A DNA stretch of 44,210 nucleotides from Cyclobacteriaceae bacterium (GCA_022841475.1 JALHRJ010000035.1:1-44210), one strand, 5' to 3'; positions 27,898 through 36,762 are shown, numbered from the stretch's first letter. The notes: generated by a model not told the origin, from the letters alone. Program-made: numbers and translations.

Positions 27898-29982
27898 TTA
27901 CTTCTTTGTAATCTTAAACTCAACTCTCCTGTTTCGTTCTCTATTTTCAGGAGTATCATTAGCGGCAATGGGTCGCGTAGCGCCATAACCTTTTCCTGCA
28001 ATGCGATCTTTAGGAATTCCTTTGCTCTCAAGATATGATTTAACTGCCAGAACCCGATTCTCAGAAAGTTTCATAAGCGCATCCTTATTGCCCACATTGT
28101 CTGTATGCCCACTTAAATCAATCCTGATAGTTGGATTGTCCGTCATAATTTCAACTAACCTGTCAAGCTCAGGATAGGATTGAGGTTTCAAATTGGGTTT
28201 TCCTATTTCAAAAAATACGTTGTTCAACGCAACACTTTCGCCCACTTCAATAGGCACCAGCAATAAATCCTTTTCCAGTTCTTTATATTTTAGAACAGAA
28301 GCTAGCTCCATATTTTCATTGACGGAAAAGAACCCTTTTGCAACAGCACGAATACCATAATTTTTTCCTTTCGTTAATGCTATCCGATACGACCCGGTTT
28401 TGGGATCCGAAATCGCTTCTCCAATTTCTTTTTGTGCAGATAAATCTTCAAAGAAAATATCAGCTTGAATGGGTTCCCTGGTTTTGGCATTCAACGTGCG
28501 TCCCAGCAATAACACAACCGGGTCTGGTTTAATGGCTTCCGGTAGTTTTATCTTCACAAGATCAGAAGCACCATAGGAGTTTCGATCACTGACCATGTAG
28601 GCATAATCCGCAGCAGCAGAAACTGTGTAGTAGGCATCAAATCCGGAAGTGTTAATCTCTGGCCCAAGGTTTACAGGCTCCGTCCAAGAAGTCCAGGATT
28701 CGCCATTGCGCTTGCTCATGTAGATATCATAACCTCCATAGCCGGGCCGGCCATTGGAAGCGAAATAAAGTGTGCGACCATCGGCTGCCAGAAATGGCGA
28801 TATCTCATCATTCGCGGTATTAATTTTACTACCTAAATTAATGGGAGCCGACCAATTCCCTTGTTCATTCTGAATAGTCACATAAACATCTTTCTCTTTA
28901 TTCTCAGGATTGGCATTGTAAAATAAATTCTGTTTCAGCTTAGCTGTAAACAACAACGCTTTTCCATCAGCCGATAAATTACCTTCCATATTTTTCGATT
29001 CATTCTTAAACCGAACGTTAAGATATTCTGGTTCGGACCAACCGTCACCAGTTTTTCTTCGAACCTGAAATCCATCAAGGCGGCAAAACAACAGCATATT
29101 ATTATCTGCACTGATGGCGGCCAGGTTGTTCGCTTCTTTATTATTTATAGGAGGTCCCATATTTTTACTCTTCGACCACGTAACGCCATCCGTGCTGGTA
29201 GTCACCCAAATGTCCTCACCGTCCTCTTTACCACCGATATTATCAGGCGATAGCTCGCGGCCAAATAAAATCATCTTGCCATCGGTTGTGATGTGCGGGC
29301 CAAGATCATCATAGGGTGAGTTAACGTTAGGGCCCAGGTTTTCTTTTTTTAATCCCGAGGTGAGGTTGGGCGGTAAATTAATCTTTACATCATGCCTGAA
29401 AATAAAATTATCAATTTCCAATACCATGTCGGTGTAATTGATGAATCCCATTTTAGTTCCATACAATGGCAACGGTTCAGTATTCGCAAACTCCTCACCA
29501 TTGATTGAGTAATACCACCTTCCTTTTCGTTGCTCTACTTTCAGTATATTTTCCTGACCCAGCGGTTTAATTTTTTTGTGCTCTACCCATTGATTTATTT
29601 TCTCAATTTTTTCTGGACTTTTTATTTTGTAATACCCATTTGATGAAATTATTAATTCATGATACTTGCCGCCTCCGTCATCACCCCACAGTAAGCCAAA
29701 TCCATTGTTATCACTGCCGGATTTTTGAACAAATGATGCTTCGATCACAAAGTCTTTCTTTTTATCCATGTAGGGATTGATGGTTGTGAATCGTCCGTTA
29801 TCTTTTTGTGTGGTAACAAAAACATATTTACCTTTTTCAATTTTGATTGAGTAATTGTCACCCGTTCCCGTCCACCAACCATGATTGTTGGTACTCGTGA
29901 ATTCATCTTTAATGAAGATCGGAGGCTGACCCACTGCAGATAATCCATAAATTAGCAACGGCCAAAAACAAATCAGTTTCAT
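27898..29982 (-). CDS. OmpA-family envelope protein with jelly-roll, PD40 propeller and regulatory-like domains
   Basis: This is a predicted periplasmic/outer-membrane protein of 694 residues. After a signal peptide (about 1-18, ending AVGQ) come four regions. About 25-195 is a β-sandwich resembling LamG/DUF1080-type domains (WWTGTGDNYSIKIEKGKYVF). About 215-485 is a set of PD40/WD40-like propeller blades (DLGPHITTDGKMILFGREL, EISPFLAADGRTLYFASNG). About 490-580 is a carboxypeptidase-regulatory-like segment. About 590-694 is an OmpA peptidoglycan-binding domain (DLSGHTDNVGN, NRERNRRVEF). Propeller-OmpA proteins are common in Bacteroidota, and their roles are mostly unknown. The sandwich at the N terminus is less usual. 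It lies 24 bases after the SDR gene and 12 before the aldehyde dehydrogenase gene, so it is probably cotranscribed with catabolic genes. Confidence 0.85.
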   Translation of the reverse strand: MKLICFWPLLIYGLSAVGQPPIFIKDEFTSTNNHGWWTGTGDNYSIKIEKGKYVFVTTQKDNGRFTTINPYMDKKKDFVIEASFVQKSGSDNNGFGLLWGDDGGGKYHELIISSNGYYKIKSPEKIEKINQWVEHKKIKPLGQENILKVEQRKGRWYYSINGEEFANTEPLPLYGTKMGFINYTDMVLEIDNFIFRHDVKINLPPNLTSGLKKENLGPNVNSPYDDLGPHITTDGKMILFGRELSPDNIGGKEDGEDIWVTTSTDGVTWSKSKNMGPPINNKEANNLAAISADNNMLLFCRLDGFQVRRKTGDGWSEPEYLNVRFKNESKNMEGNLSADGKALLFTAKLKQNLFYNANPENKEKDVYVTIQNEQGNWSAPINLGSKINTANDEISPFLAADGRTLYFASNGRPGYGGYDIYMSKRNGESWTSWTEPVNLGPEINTSGFDAYYTVSAAADYAYMVSDRNSYGASDLVKIKLPEAIKPDPVVLLLGRTLNAKTREPIQADIFFEDLSAQKEIGEAISDPKTGSYRIALTKGKNYGIRAVAKGFFSVNENMELASVLKYKELEKDLLLVPIEVGESVALNNVFFEIGKPNLKPQSYPELDRLVEIMTDNPTIRIDLSGHTDNVGNKDALMKLSENRVLAVKSYLESKGIPKDRIAGKGYGATRPIAANDTPENRERNRRVEFKITKK

Positions 29983-30006
29983 CCAAAAAAATATTATTTC
30001 ACTAAA

Positions 30007-30792
30007 CTATAAACTTCCCGTCCGGCCGCCATCCACCGGCACGTTGATCCCATTAATGTAACCTGCAGCCGGGCTTGCCAGAAACGCAACTGCGGCTGCC
30101 ACTTCGTGGGGTTCTGAAATTCTACCAACAGGTACTTCAGCAATCATCTCACGTTTTATTTCATCATAGGATTTTCCCGCCTTCTCCGCTTTGCTTTTAA
30201 TCAATGAGTCTAATCGACCCGTCATGGTTGAGCCCGGCAAAACATTGTTAACCGTAATGCCAAACGGAGCCAACTCGAGCGATAACGTCTTTGCCCAATT
30301 GGCAACTGCCCCGCGTGTTGTATTGGAAACTCCCAATCCCTTCAGTGGAACCTTCACTGAGGTAGAAATAATGTTAATAATTCTTCCATACGCAGCATGT
30401 TTCATTCCATCTATCACAGCCTGTACCAAAATCTGGTTACAGATCAGATGACTGGTGAATGCTTTGATAAATTCTTCGGGCGCAGCATCAATCGCTTGCC
30501 CAGCTGGTGGGCCACCGGTATTATTGATTAGAATGTGAACCGGGTTATCCTTAACAAACTTTTCAATAACAGCTTTAAGTTGATCCGGATTATTAAAATC
30601 AGCTACCAGATAGTTATGAACCTGACCGGCCTGTGTGGGCAGTTCTTTTACTACTGCTTTTAGCGACTCCTCATTCCGCGAAAGCAAGGTTACCGTAGCA
30701 CCTAAGAGAGCCAATTCACGAGCCGAAGCTTTTCCTATGCCTTGGGTGCTACCACAGACCAGAGCAGTTTTGCCGGTAAGGTTGAGATTCAT
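30007..30792 (-). CDS. SDR-family protein with non-canonical catalytic residues
   Basis: This 261-residue Rossmann-fold protein belongs to the short-chain dehydrogenase/reductase superfamily. Cofactor and fold motifs are present: CGSTQGIGKA, the ILINNTGGPP form of NNAG, and a C-terminal INVPVDGG. In the active-site helix, where a Tyr-x-x-x-Lys pair is expected, it has VSNTTRGAVANWAKTLS, so Ser replaces Tyr and Arg replaces Lys. The upstream catalytic Ser (IISTS) is present. I recall a SDR subgroup with this SNxxR signature annotated as FabG-like without proven function. It is linked to kynurenine genes here, downstream of the CHAT set by 61 bases and upstream of the OmpA-like gene by 24. Classical FabG activity is doubtful. 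Confidence 0.82.
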   Translation of the reverse strand: MNLNLTGKTALVCGSTQGIGKASARELALLGATVTLLSRNEESLKAVVKELPTQAGQVHNYLVADFNNPDQLKAVIEKFVKDNPVHILINNTGGPPAGQAIDAAPEEFIKAFTSHLICNQILVQAVIDGMKHAAYGRIINIISTSVKVPLKGLGVSNTTRGAVANWAKTLSLELAPFGITVNNVLPGSTMTGRLDSLIKSKAEKAGKSYDEIKREMIAEVPVGRISEPHEVAAAVAFLASPAAGYINGINVPVDGGRTGSL

Positions 30793-30853
30793 AGTTAAAC
30801 ATTGTTAACCAAAGATGGCTTAAATAACCTACCCTTCAGTTTCCCACGCCATT

Positions 30854-31594
30854 TTATTTAAAAATAAAATAGGTTAAGGACAATTCTATATGTCGCTCGG
30901 TAAGCTTACCACTATTATTATAAACCGATTTGTAAATAGAAAATTCGGCTGGTACGTTCCAATTATCATTAAGACCGGAGAAGTACATATCTTGCAGTGA
31001 CTTTTTATAGCGAAAAGTAACCTTTGCGCGATTCAGTATTATGCCAGCTTCGATAGTCGAAAATAAATAGCTCTTTTCTCCATAGTTCTTAATGTTCCGG
31101 TTGTCTTCATAGGTATTTATTCCAAAACCAAACGTCTCTTCTACGGTTAGTTCATAAAGAGAAGCATCTAACAAAATATGATTAGAGATACCTGCCCCTA
31201 CAAAGAATGAAAAATTTTCTTCTAACGGTTGCGGCTGAATATTAAGCCGAAAGATTAGTGGTACCTTTAAATATCGGGTTTCGTAATTGGATATAACAGG
31301 GCGCTGTTCCCCTGTTATAAATGTATAGTAAGTACCATCCTGGTATCCATTCTTAAGATATGAAAGGCCGCTTCCAACTGAAAAATAAACAGGTTTGAGT
31401 TTACCCCTAAATACCCATTCTGCATCTAAGCCTATAGTGACTTGTTGTTTTGGCTTAAATCTGACATCGGTTTCCGGATCATCAAACTGGCCGAGTACAG
31501 TATTATTAAATCCTAAACTAATACCAGCACGAAATTGAGCCTGGGCTACGTGTGCTACACACAAAACTACTGATAGAATAAAAAAATGCTTCAT
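30854..31594 (-). CDS. Outer-membrane β-barrel protein (PorT-like), downstream partner of the CHAT protein
   Basis: This 246-residue protein has a clear signal peptide (about 1-19, ending AQAQ) followed by alternating hydrophobic/polar strands and a terminal strand LSLTYFIFK, as in small outer-membrane barrels of Bacteroidota. Segments such as FRAGISLGFNNTVLG, VYFSVGSGLSYLKNGY and FSFFVGAGISNHILL are typical strand pairs. No enzymatic motif is visible. Its ATG lies two bases after the stop of the TPR-CHAT gene, so translation is probably coupled, and a functional link to that protease-like protein is likely. The exact family is not settled. Confidence 0.75.
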   Translation of the reverse strand: MKHFFILSVVLCVAHVAQAQFRAGISLGFNNTVLGQFDDPETDVRFKPKQQVTIGLDAEWVFRGKLKPVYFSVGSGLSYLKNGYQDGTYYTFITGEQRPVISNYETRYLKVPLIFRLNIQPQPLEENFSFFVGAGISNHILLDASLYELTVEETFGFGINTYEDNRNIKNYGEKSYLFSTIEAGIILNRAKVTFRYKKSLQDMYFSGLNDNWNVPAEFSIYKSVYNNSGKLTERHIELSLTYFIFK

Positions 31595-31596
31595 AA

Positions 31597-34101
31597 CTAA
31601 TTTCCTAACATAATAAATGCACCCCAGAAAAATGGATGCGGGTATTTTTTACGCACTTCTAACTGAGCTTGTCGAAAAGATTTTACCGTTTCGGACTGGT
31701 TTGCCCAGGCGCGATAAAAAGAATTCATCAGTTCGCTTGTGGCAGCATCATCAACTTTCCATAAAGACATAAGTAAATTTTTGGTTCCTGCGGAAATCAT
31801 TGCGCGTTGCAATCCATAAACACCTTCACCGTTTCTTATTTCTCCAAGACCTGTCTCGCAAGCGGACAACACAACCAATTGAGTTTCCCTTAAATTAAGA
31901 AGAGATGCTTCGTAAGCGGTTAGTATTCCATCCTGACCATCATCAAGTTTGCTGCTTACACCAGCCAGCAGTAATCCAGACCTGATCATCGGATTAATAG
32001 TACGAGTGGAGTCGCCTATAAAAAATCCATGAGTAGCAATGTGAAGTAATGAAGGACTATTAACAGCCTTTAAGCTTTTTTCAGTTGCCAATTCAGCCTG
32101 AAAGCGTTGTACTTTCCAGTTACTATTCGTTAATACCTGTTCGGCAAGGTCAATTTCCTCTTCTGTTCCAGGCAGGTCAGAAAAGTTCTGGTCTTTTAAT
32201 GAAACCAACTCTTCGTTTTGCAAACTCCTGACATTGGCAGTTTGTGCATCTGAAATTGTTGCGCTATAACTGGGCCTGCCAAAAAGAGCAGCTGTTTTTG
32301 AAACGTTGGCATTTCTATTTATTAACAAATCCGAAGTGTTGGTAAGATATACCAACTCCAACTCATCAATCAGGAATTTTTTTGTTGTTGGATTGAAGAT
32401 TGTATTCAGATTGATCTGACTAAATACACCATCTGGTGATAAATAAATTCGCTTTGGCTGATCCAAATGCGAATGAAAGGGTAACCAAAGTTTATCATAA
32501 GACAAATTATCTTCAGAGCGGGAAAGAATGGCATTGCGATAAAATCGCGCTGATCTTGTTTCCAGATCCTTTGCATTATCTATAACAAAGCACTTCAGTT
32601 TATCACCCAGTTTATTCACCAACATCAGGTAGGACACCTCGTTTGTAGAAACCTCTGGCCTGGCAGGGTCAAGCCCTTCTACCCTGATTATTTCTATTGC
32701 ATACTCCCGATCAGAAAGCTTAGCATTAATCTGTTTCCAATCAAAATCAGTTATCTGGCTTGTGGGTATTTTAAGTGCAAGTTCTTTGTCCAGTGCCTCA
32801 ACCTTCCGGGTAAGATCAAGCACATCATTTTCAGCATTCTTTAAATAATAGGAAGCAGAGAGTTGTGTTCGTGCCTTCTCCCATTCATTAAAAAGACCAA
32901 TCAACTGGGTATCGCCACTATTCAAAATTTTATTTTTCCGCTCATTGGTGGTTCCCAATAATAAGGCCTTCATGTTAAGCTGATTATTATAAGCTACTTC
33001 ATATAACTCATATTGGTCACCTTTGCCTTGATTATGGCATATTAAAAGAAAGGCGTTAAAAATCTCTATATCATGTTTTAAAGTGTAGTAAAATTTTTCT
33101 CGTTCATACTCGCTAAGCTTAATAAAATTACTGACAATATACTTTTGATAGCTTTCAATTAATTTTTTAAAACTGCTGGCAGCCTCAGGCATATTGTTAC
33201 TAAGCCAATGTAAACGCGCCTGCGTAAGTTGTAGCTTAAAGCCTACTGGGCCTGTTGATTCGATGGTGGGCAAATAATCCTGAGCCCGATTAAGATAAAG
33301 TTGCGCTTTTTTGAAATCGCCCTTTAATAATTCATTACGCGCAAACACATCGAATATTCGGGCGGTTTCAGCTTGCTGGGCAACTTTAGTTCCATATTGT
33401 TCGCGTCCAGCTGATGTTTTGGCCAACAAGACACTATACAAATCAACTTCTTCGGCACGATTTGTAATCAAACCAATCTCAGTAAGATCGTTGTAAATAA
33501 TCCGATAAATATAATCATAATTATAACCCGTGGTGGATGCTGTCTTTAAAATGACAAGTGCTTGCGTATGATACTGATATGCCTGTTCATAATTTTTCCT
33601 GCTAAACTCAATTGAACCCAAGCCTGCAAGTGAAATAGCTCTGTGAACACTTGTTTTATTAAAATAATTGTCGCGCAATGTCTTTGATTCACGAAACAAT
33701 TGTTCAGCCTTATTAAGGTTACCAATACTTATATAGAAAAAACCGAGGCGGTCATAAGCATCAAAGTAAGTTCGTTGCGAGTGTATTGAACCCAGATAAT
33801 AGCTCTTGCTTATTAGCGGTAATAGTTTTTTTGTTTCATCAAGCGCCTCCATAAACATCTGCTCCGCCTCGGGTAACAACCCTTGCCGTTGATAGTTTTC
33901 ACCAAGCATAAGCTGGTAATAGATGGTATGATCTTTTGTGCCCTTTTGTTTACTTTCATTTAATGCGGAAACAAGAATCTGTTCTGTTTTACTGAAGGAC
34001 TTAGATCGATAAAGGCTCATTATGTTCTGCTGCAATTTGCCTTTTTGAGCAAAAGCCTGAACACTCAGTAGTAAAAATGCTGCTAAAATATACTGTCTCA
34101 T
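31597..34101 (-). CDS. Secreted TPR-CHAT caspase-like protease
   Basis: This 834-residue protein has a signal peptide (about 1-19, ending AFAQ). A long helical region of tetratricopeptide-like repeats covers about 25-400 (clear units at LLPEAEQMFMEALDE, GNLNKAEQLFRESKTL, KNYEQAYQYHTQALVIL, GDFKKAQLYLNRAQDYL). A helical linker leads to a C-terminal CHAT domain from about 530 to the end. The CHAT catalytic dyad is intact: His691 in LLHIATHGFF and Cys748 in VVLSACETGLGE, with LPGTEEEI and terminal HPFFWGAFIMLG also typical. CHAT domains are clan CD cysteine peptidases related to caspases. Cytoplasmic TPR-CHAT proteins act in some defence systems, but a signal peptide here points to the periplasm or outside. 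It overlaps the upstream barrel gene by four bases and precedes another barrel by two. Confidence 0.88.
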   Translation of the reverse strand: MRQYILAAFLLLSVQAFAQKGKLQQNIMSLYRSKSFSKTEQILVSALNESKQKGTKDHTIYYQLMLGENYQRQGLLPEAEQMFMEALDETKKLLPLISKSYYLGSIHSQRTYFDAYDRLGFFYISIGNLNKAEQLFRESKTLRDNYFNKTSVHRAISLAGLGSIEFSRKNYEQAYQYHTQALVILKTASTTGYNYDYIYRIIYNDLTEIGLITNRAEEVDLYSVLLAKTSAGREQYGTKVAQQAETARIFDVFARNELLKGDFKKAQLYLNRAQDYLPTIESTGPVGFKLQLTQARLHWLSNNMPEAASSFKKLIESYQKYIVSNFIKLSEYEREKFYYTLKHDIEIFNAFLLICHNQGKGDQYELYEVAYNNQLNMKALLLGTTNERKNKILNSGDTQLIGLFNEWEKARTQLSASYYLKNAENDVLDLTRKVEALDKELALKIPTSQITDFDWKQINAKLSDREYAIEIIRVEGLDPARPEVSTNEVSYLMLVNKLGDKLKCFVIDNAKDLETRSARFYRNAILSRSEDNLSYDKLWLPFHSHLDQPKRIYLSPDGVFSQINLNTIFNPTTKKFLIDELELVYLTNTSDLLINRNANVSKTAALFGRPSYSATISDAQTANVRSLQNEELVSLKDQNFSDLPGTEEEIDLAEQVLTNSNWKVQRFQAELATEKSLKAVNSPSLLHIATHGFFIGDSTRTINPMIRSGLLLAGVSSKLDDGQDGILTAYEASLLNLRETQLVVLSACETGLGEIRNGEGVYGLQRAMISAGTKNLLMSLWKVDDAATSELMNSFYRAWANQSETVKSFRQAQLEVRKKYPHPFFWGAFIMLGN

Positions 34102-34784
34102 TTTAATCGGTAACCAACGTGAATTCCATATATGAACTTAAAAACTGATCCATCACTATTCAAAAAAATTGAATCGCTTCCGGTTAACTCCCAGTTTCGG
34201 ATTAAATCGCCTGTTCCTCGATTTGTTAAATTAAAACTTACGTGACCGCCAAAAACGATTCGGTTGAGAGCAAAGGTTAAACCATATCTCAAGTTAATGC
34301 CTACCCGAGGCAGGTAAGGAGCAACATTACCTTCATCCTGCGTTACAACACTACTGTTGGGATCTTTGTAGGATTCCTTCAATGAAGCAGAAACTACATA
34401 ATACGGAACCAGCCCTATATCAGTATAGAATGCATTTCTATTCCGATTATTGATTCTTAGCAAAAGCGGGAATGAAACAAGCGCTTGCTTAAGTTCGCTT
34501 GAACCTGCAATACCCGGTTCTTGATATACGGTATGATATTGATTAAACGCCATTCCTGAATAAATATACAATTGGCCTGACAACCGCCTTTCAATTGCCA
34601 GTTCAATACCCGGCTGATTGAACTTTGTCAGATATCCGATGGGAGTACCATCCTCTGAATAATCCCATTCCAACGCCAACTCTGAAGCCCCTTGAATTGT
34701 ACCCGTAAGGTACACTCTGGTTTGAGCATGACTTACTTGAAACAAGTAACAACTGAAAAAAACTAAAATGATGTGTTTCAACAT
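34098..34784 (-). CDS. Outer-membrane β-barrel protein, upstream partner of the CHAT protein
   Basis: This 228-residue protein has a signal peptide (about 1-20, ending SHAQ) and a β-strand-rich body. Barrel-like stretches include LYIYSGMAFNQYH, ALVSFPLLLRINNR, FYTDIGLVPYYVV and VGINLRYGLTFAL. It ends IYGIHVGYRLK, as expected for an outer-membrane barrel strand. I do not recognise a named family; it is close in style to outer-membrane beta-barrel domain proteins of Bacteroidota. It is the first gene of the minus-strand run. Its stop overlaps the TPR-CHAT start by four bases, implying coupled translation. The promoter must lie in the 119-base gap shared with the divergent HAAO gene. Confidence 0.7.
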   Translation of the reverse strand: MLKHIILVFFSCYLFQVSHAQTRVYLTGTIQGASELALEWDYSEDGTPIGYLTKFNQPGIELAIERRLSGQLYIYSGMAFNQYHTVYQEPGIAGSSELKQALVSFPLLLRINNRNRNAFYTDIGLVPYYVVSASLKESYKDPNSSVVTQDEGNVAPYLPRVGINLRYGLTFALNRIVFGGHVSFNLTNRGTGDLIRNWELTGSDSIFLNSDGSVFKFIYGIHVGYRLK

Positions 34785-34903
34785 AGCGAAGAAAAAAATT
34801 GAACTGAATTATGATGGTACTGAGTCTGTATATAAATTTTCGCTTCCAAGAAACATAATAATTAGTAAATTGCAAATACCTTACAAATAATCAGAAAAAA
34901 TTT
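34785..34903. promoter_or_regulatory. Divergent promoter region between the CHAT run and the kynurenine genes
   Basis: This AT-rich 119-base gap separates two oppositely directed gene runs and must contain both promoters unless transcription starts inside genes. I see no exact TAnnTTTG box. The nearest are TAAATTTT toward HAAO and two TATTTG strings on the minus strand. No long palindrome is present, so shared regulation is possible but not shown. Confidence 0.4.
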
Positions 34904-35434
34904 ATGGCCATTCGTAAACCTTTCAACGTAAAGCAATGGATCACCGAAAACCGCGATCTTCTTAAACCACCCGTAGGAAATAAAAATCTTTATGCCGATG
35001 CCGGTGATTACATCGTGATGATTGTTGGCGGGCCCAATGCCCGAAAGGATTTTCATTTTAATGAGACCGAAGAATTGTTTTATCAACTGGAAGGCAACAT
35101 CAATGTACGCATCCAGGAAGATGGCAAGGCCGTAGATATTCCCATCAAAGAAGGAGAAATGTTTCTGCTTCCGGCTAATGTGCCACACCGGCCCGAACGA
35201 CCTGCCGGCTCCGTGGGCTTGGTGATAGAATGTAAACGTCCGGAACAAGATGTGCTGGATGGATTGCAATGGTATTGCGATGCCTGCAATTATAAATTAC
35301 ATGAATATCGGTTTCATCTCGATAATATCGAAAAAGATTTTCTTCCACGCTTCCGCGAATTTTATGGATCCAAAGAATTACGCACCTGCAAAAACTGCGG
35401 CACCGTAATGGAAACTGATCCTCGATTCGTTTAA
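34904..35434 (+). CDS. nbaC: 3-hydroxyanthranilate 3,4-dioxygenase
   Basis: This enzyme opens the ring of 3-hydroxyanthranilate with O2 to give 2-amino-3-carboxymuconate semialdehyde. The cupin protein of 176 residues carries the catalytic iron ligands His51, Glu57 and His95 and substrate-binding Arg47 and Arg99. A second, rubredoxin-like metal site uses Cys125/Cys128 (CDAC) and Cys162/Cys165 (CKNC), the bacterial and fungal form of the enzyme. These positions match those I recall for the Cupriavidus enzyme. It is the first of three plus-strand kynurenine genes, 27 bases before kynureninase. Confidence 0.95.
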   Translation: MAIRKPFNVKQWITENRDLLKPPVGNKNLYADAGDYIVMIVGGPNARKDFHFNETEELFYQLEGNINVRIQEDGKAVDIPIKEGEMFLLPANVPHRPERPAGSVGLVIECKRPEQDVLDGLQWYCDACNYKLHEYRFHLDNIEKDFLPRFREFYGSKELRTCKNCGTVMETDPRFV

Positions 35435-35461
35435 CCAACCTTATATTGAGCATTACGTGTA

Positions 35462-36745
35462 ATGAAATTTGAAAACTCGCTGGCCTTTGCCCGGAAACTT
35501 GATAAACAGGATTTATTAAAATCATTTCGTCAACAGTTTTATCTTCCTAAAGTAAATGGCAAGACCGCTATTTACCTTACGGGAAATTCTCTTGGCTTAC
35601 AACCCAAAGTTGCAAAAGCATCAATTAATCAGGAGCTCAACGATTGGGCCACGTTGGGTGTTGAAGGACACTTTCACGCCAAACGTCCCTGGCTTTATTA
35701 TCATAAGTACAGTAAAAAAGTGTTGGCGCGATTAGTAGGTGCAAAACCTGATGAAGTTGTTTCTATGAATCAACTTACCATCAATTTGCATTTGATGATG
35801 ATATCTTTTTACAGGCCAACAAAAACCCGGTATAAAATTCTTACTGAAGCCGGTGCATTTTCGTCTGATCAATATGCGTTTGAATCTCAGCTCCGGTTTC
35901 ACAACATTAATCCTGAAGATGGTCTGATTGAACTCAAACCAAGACCCGGAGAGTTTACACTGCGCACGGAAGATATTGTACAGGCCATTGAAGATCATAA
36001 AGAAGAGTTAGCACTTGTTCTCTTTGGTGCAGTTCAATATTACTCAGGTCAATTCTTTAATACTAAAGAGATTACACTTGCGGGTCACCAGGCTGGTGCT
36101 TATGTGGGCTTCGATTTAGCACACGCCATTGGAAATGTGCCTTTGAAATTACATGATGAGGGCGTTGACTTTGCCGTGTGGTGTAGTTATAAATATCTCA
36201 ACTCAGGCCCGGGTGGAATAGCCGGGGCTTTTGTTCATGAGAAGCACGCTACTGATTTCAGTTTACCCCGCTTAGCGGGCTGGTGGGGCCATGATGAAGA
36301 GGCACGTTTTCAAATGAAGAAAGGGTTCATCCCTATGCCCGGTGTAGATGGCTGGCAGCTTTCAAACTATCCTATTATTTCAGGTGCAGCGCATCTTGCT
36401 TCGCTGGATTTATTTGAAAAGGCTGGAATAAAAAATTTGCGCAGGAAGAGTTTACAGCTAACCGGCTTTATGGAGTATTTACTGAAATCAATTCCTGCTG
36501 CAGATGAATTATTCGCCATCATCACGCCTTCAGAAGTAAATGCGCGGGGTTGCCAGTTGTCATTGCTGATGAAGAAGGATGGTAAAAAAGTATTTAAGCA
36601 AATTACAAAAGCCGGAGTGATTGCAGACTGGCGCGAGCCCGATGTAATTCGTGTGGCACCAGTGCCAATGTACAATAGCTTTGAAGATGTGTTTCAATTT
36701 GTTGAGATCTTTAAAAAGGCATTGGGTCGACTAAAAAGAGCATGA
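35462..36745 (+). CDS. kynU: Kynureninase
   Basis: This PLP enzyme splits kynurenine or 3-hydroxykynurenine into (3-hydroxy)anthranilate and alanine. The 427-residue protein is a fold-type I transferase with the PLP Lys at about 244 in WCSYKYLNSGPGG. The Asp that binds the pyridine nitrogen is in VGFDLAHAIGN (Asp218). Kynureninase segments YLTGNSLGLQPK, RPWLYYHKYSKK and LAGWWGHDEEARFQM are clear. With KMO downstream and HAAO upstream, the likely substrate in vivo is 3-hydroxykynurenine. Start ATG at 35462. Confidence 0.95.
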   Translation: MKFENSLAFARKLDKQDLLKSFRQQFYLPKVNGKTAIYLTGNSLGLQPKVAKASINQELNDWATLGVEGHFHAKRPWLYYHKYSKKVLARLVGAKPDEVVSMNQLTINLHLMMISFYRPTKTRYKILTEAGAFSSDQYAFESQLRFHNINPEDGLIELKPRPGEFTLRTEDIVQAIEDHKEELALVLFGAVQYYSGQFFNTKEITLAGHQAGAYVGFDLAHAIGNVPLKLHDEGVDFAVWCSYKYLNSGPGGIAGAFVHEKHATDFSLPRLAGWWGHDEEARFQMKKGFIPMPGVDGWQLSNYPIISGAAHLASLDLFEKAGIKNLRRKSLQLTGFMEYLLKSIPAADELFAIITPSEVNARGCQLSLLMKKDGKKVFKQITKAGVIADWREPDVIRVAPVPMYNSFEDVFQFVEIFKKALGRLKRA

Positions 36746-36762
36746 CGAAAAATCAAAATTTA

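Noticed and set aside
31597..34101. Type III-E CRISPR-associated TPR-CHAT (Craspase) protein
   Set aside because: The protein has a signal peptide, and no Cas genes, repeats or spacers are present in the window.
34862..35289. Antisense open frames across the HAAO gene
   Set aside because: They are shadows of a well-supported gene with conserved active-site residues on the plus strand.
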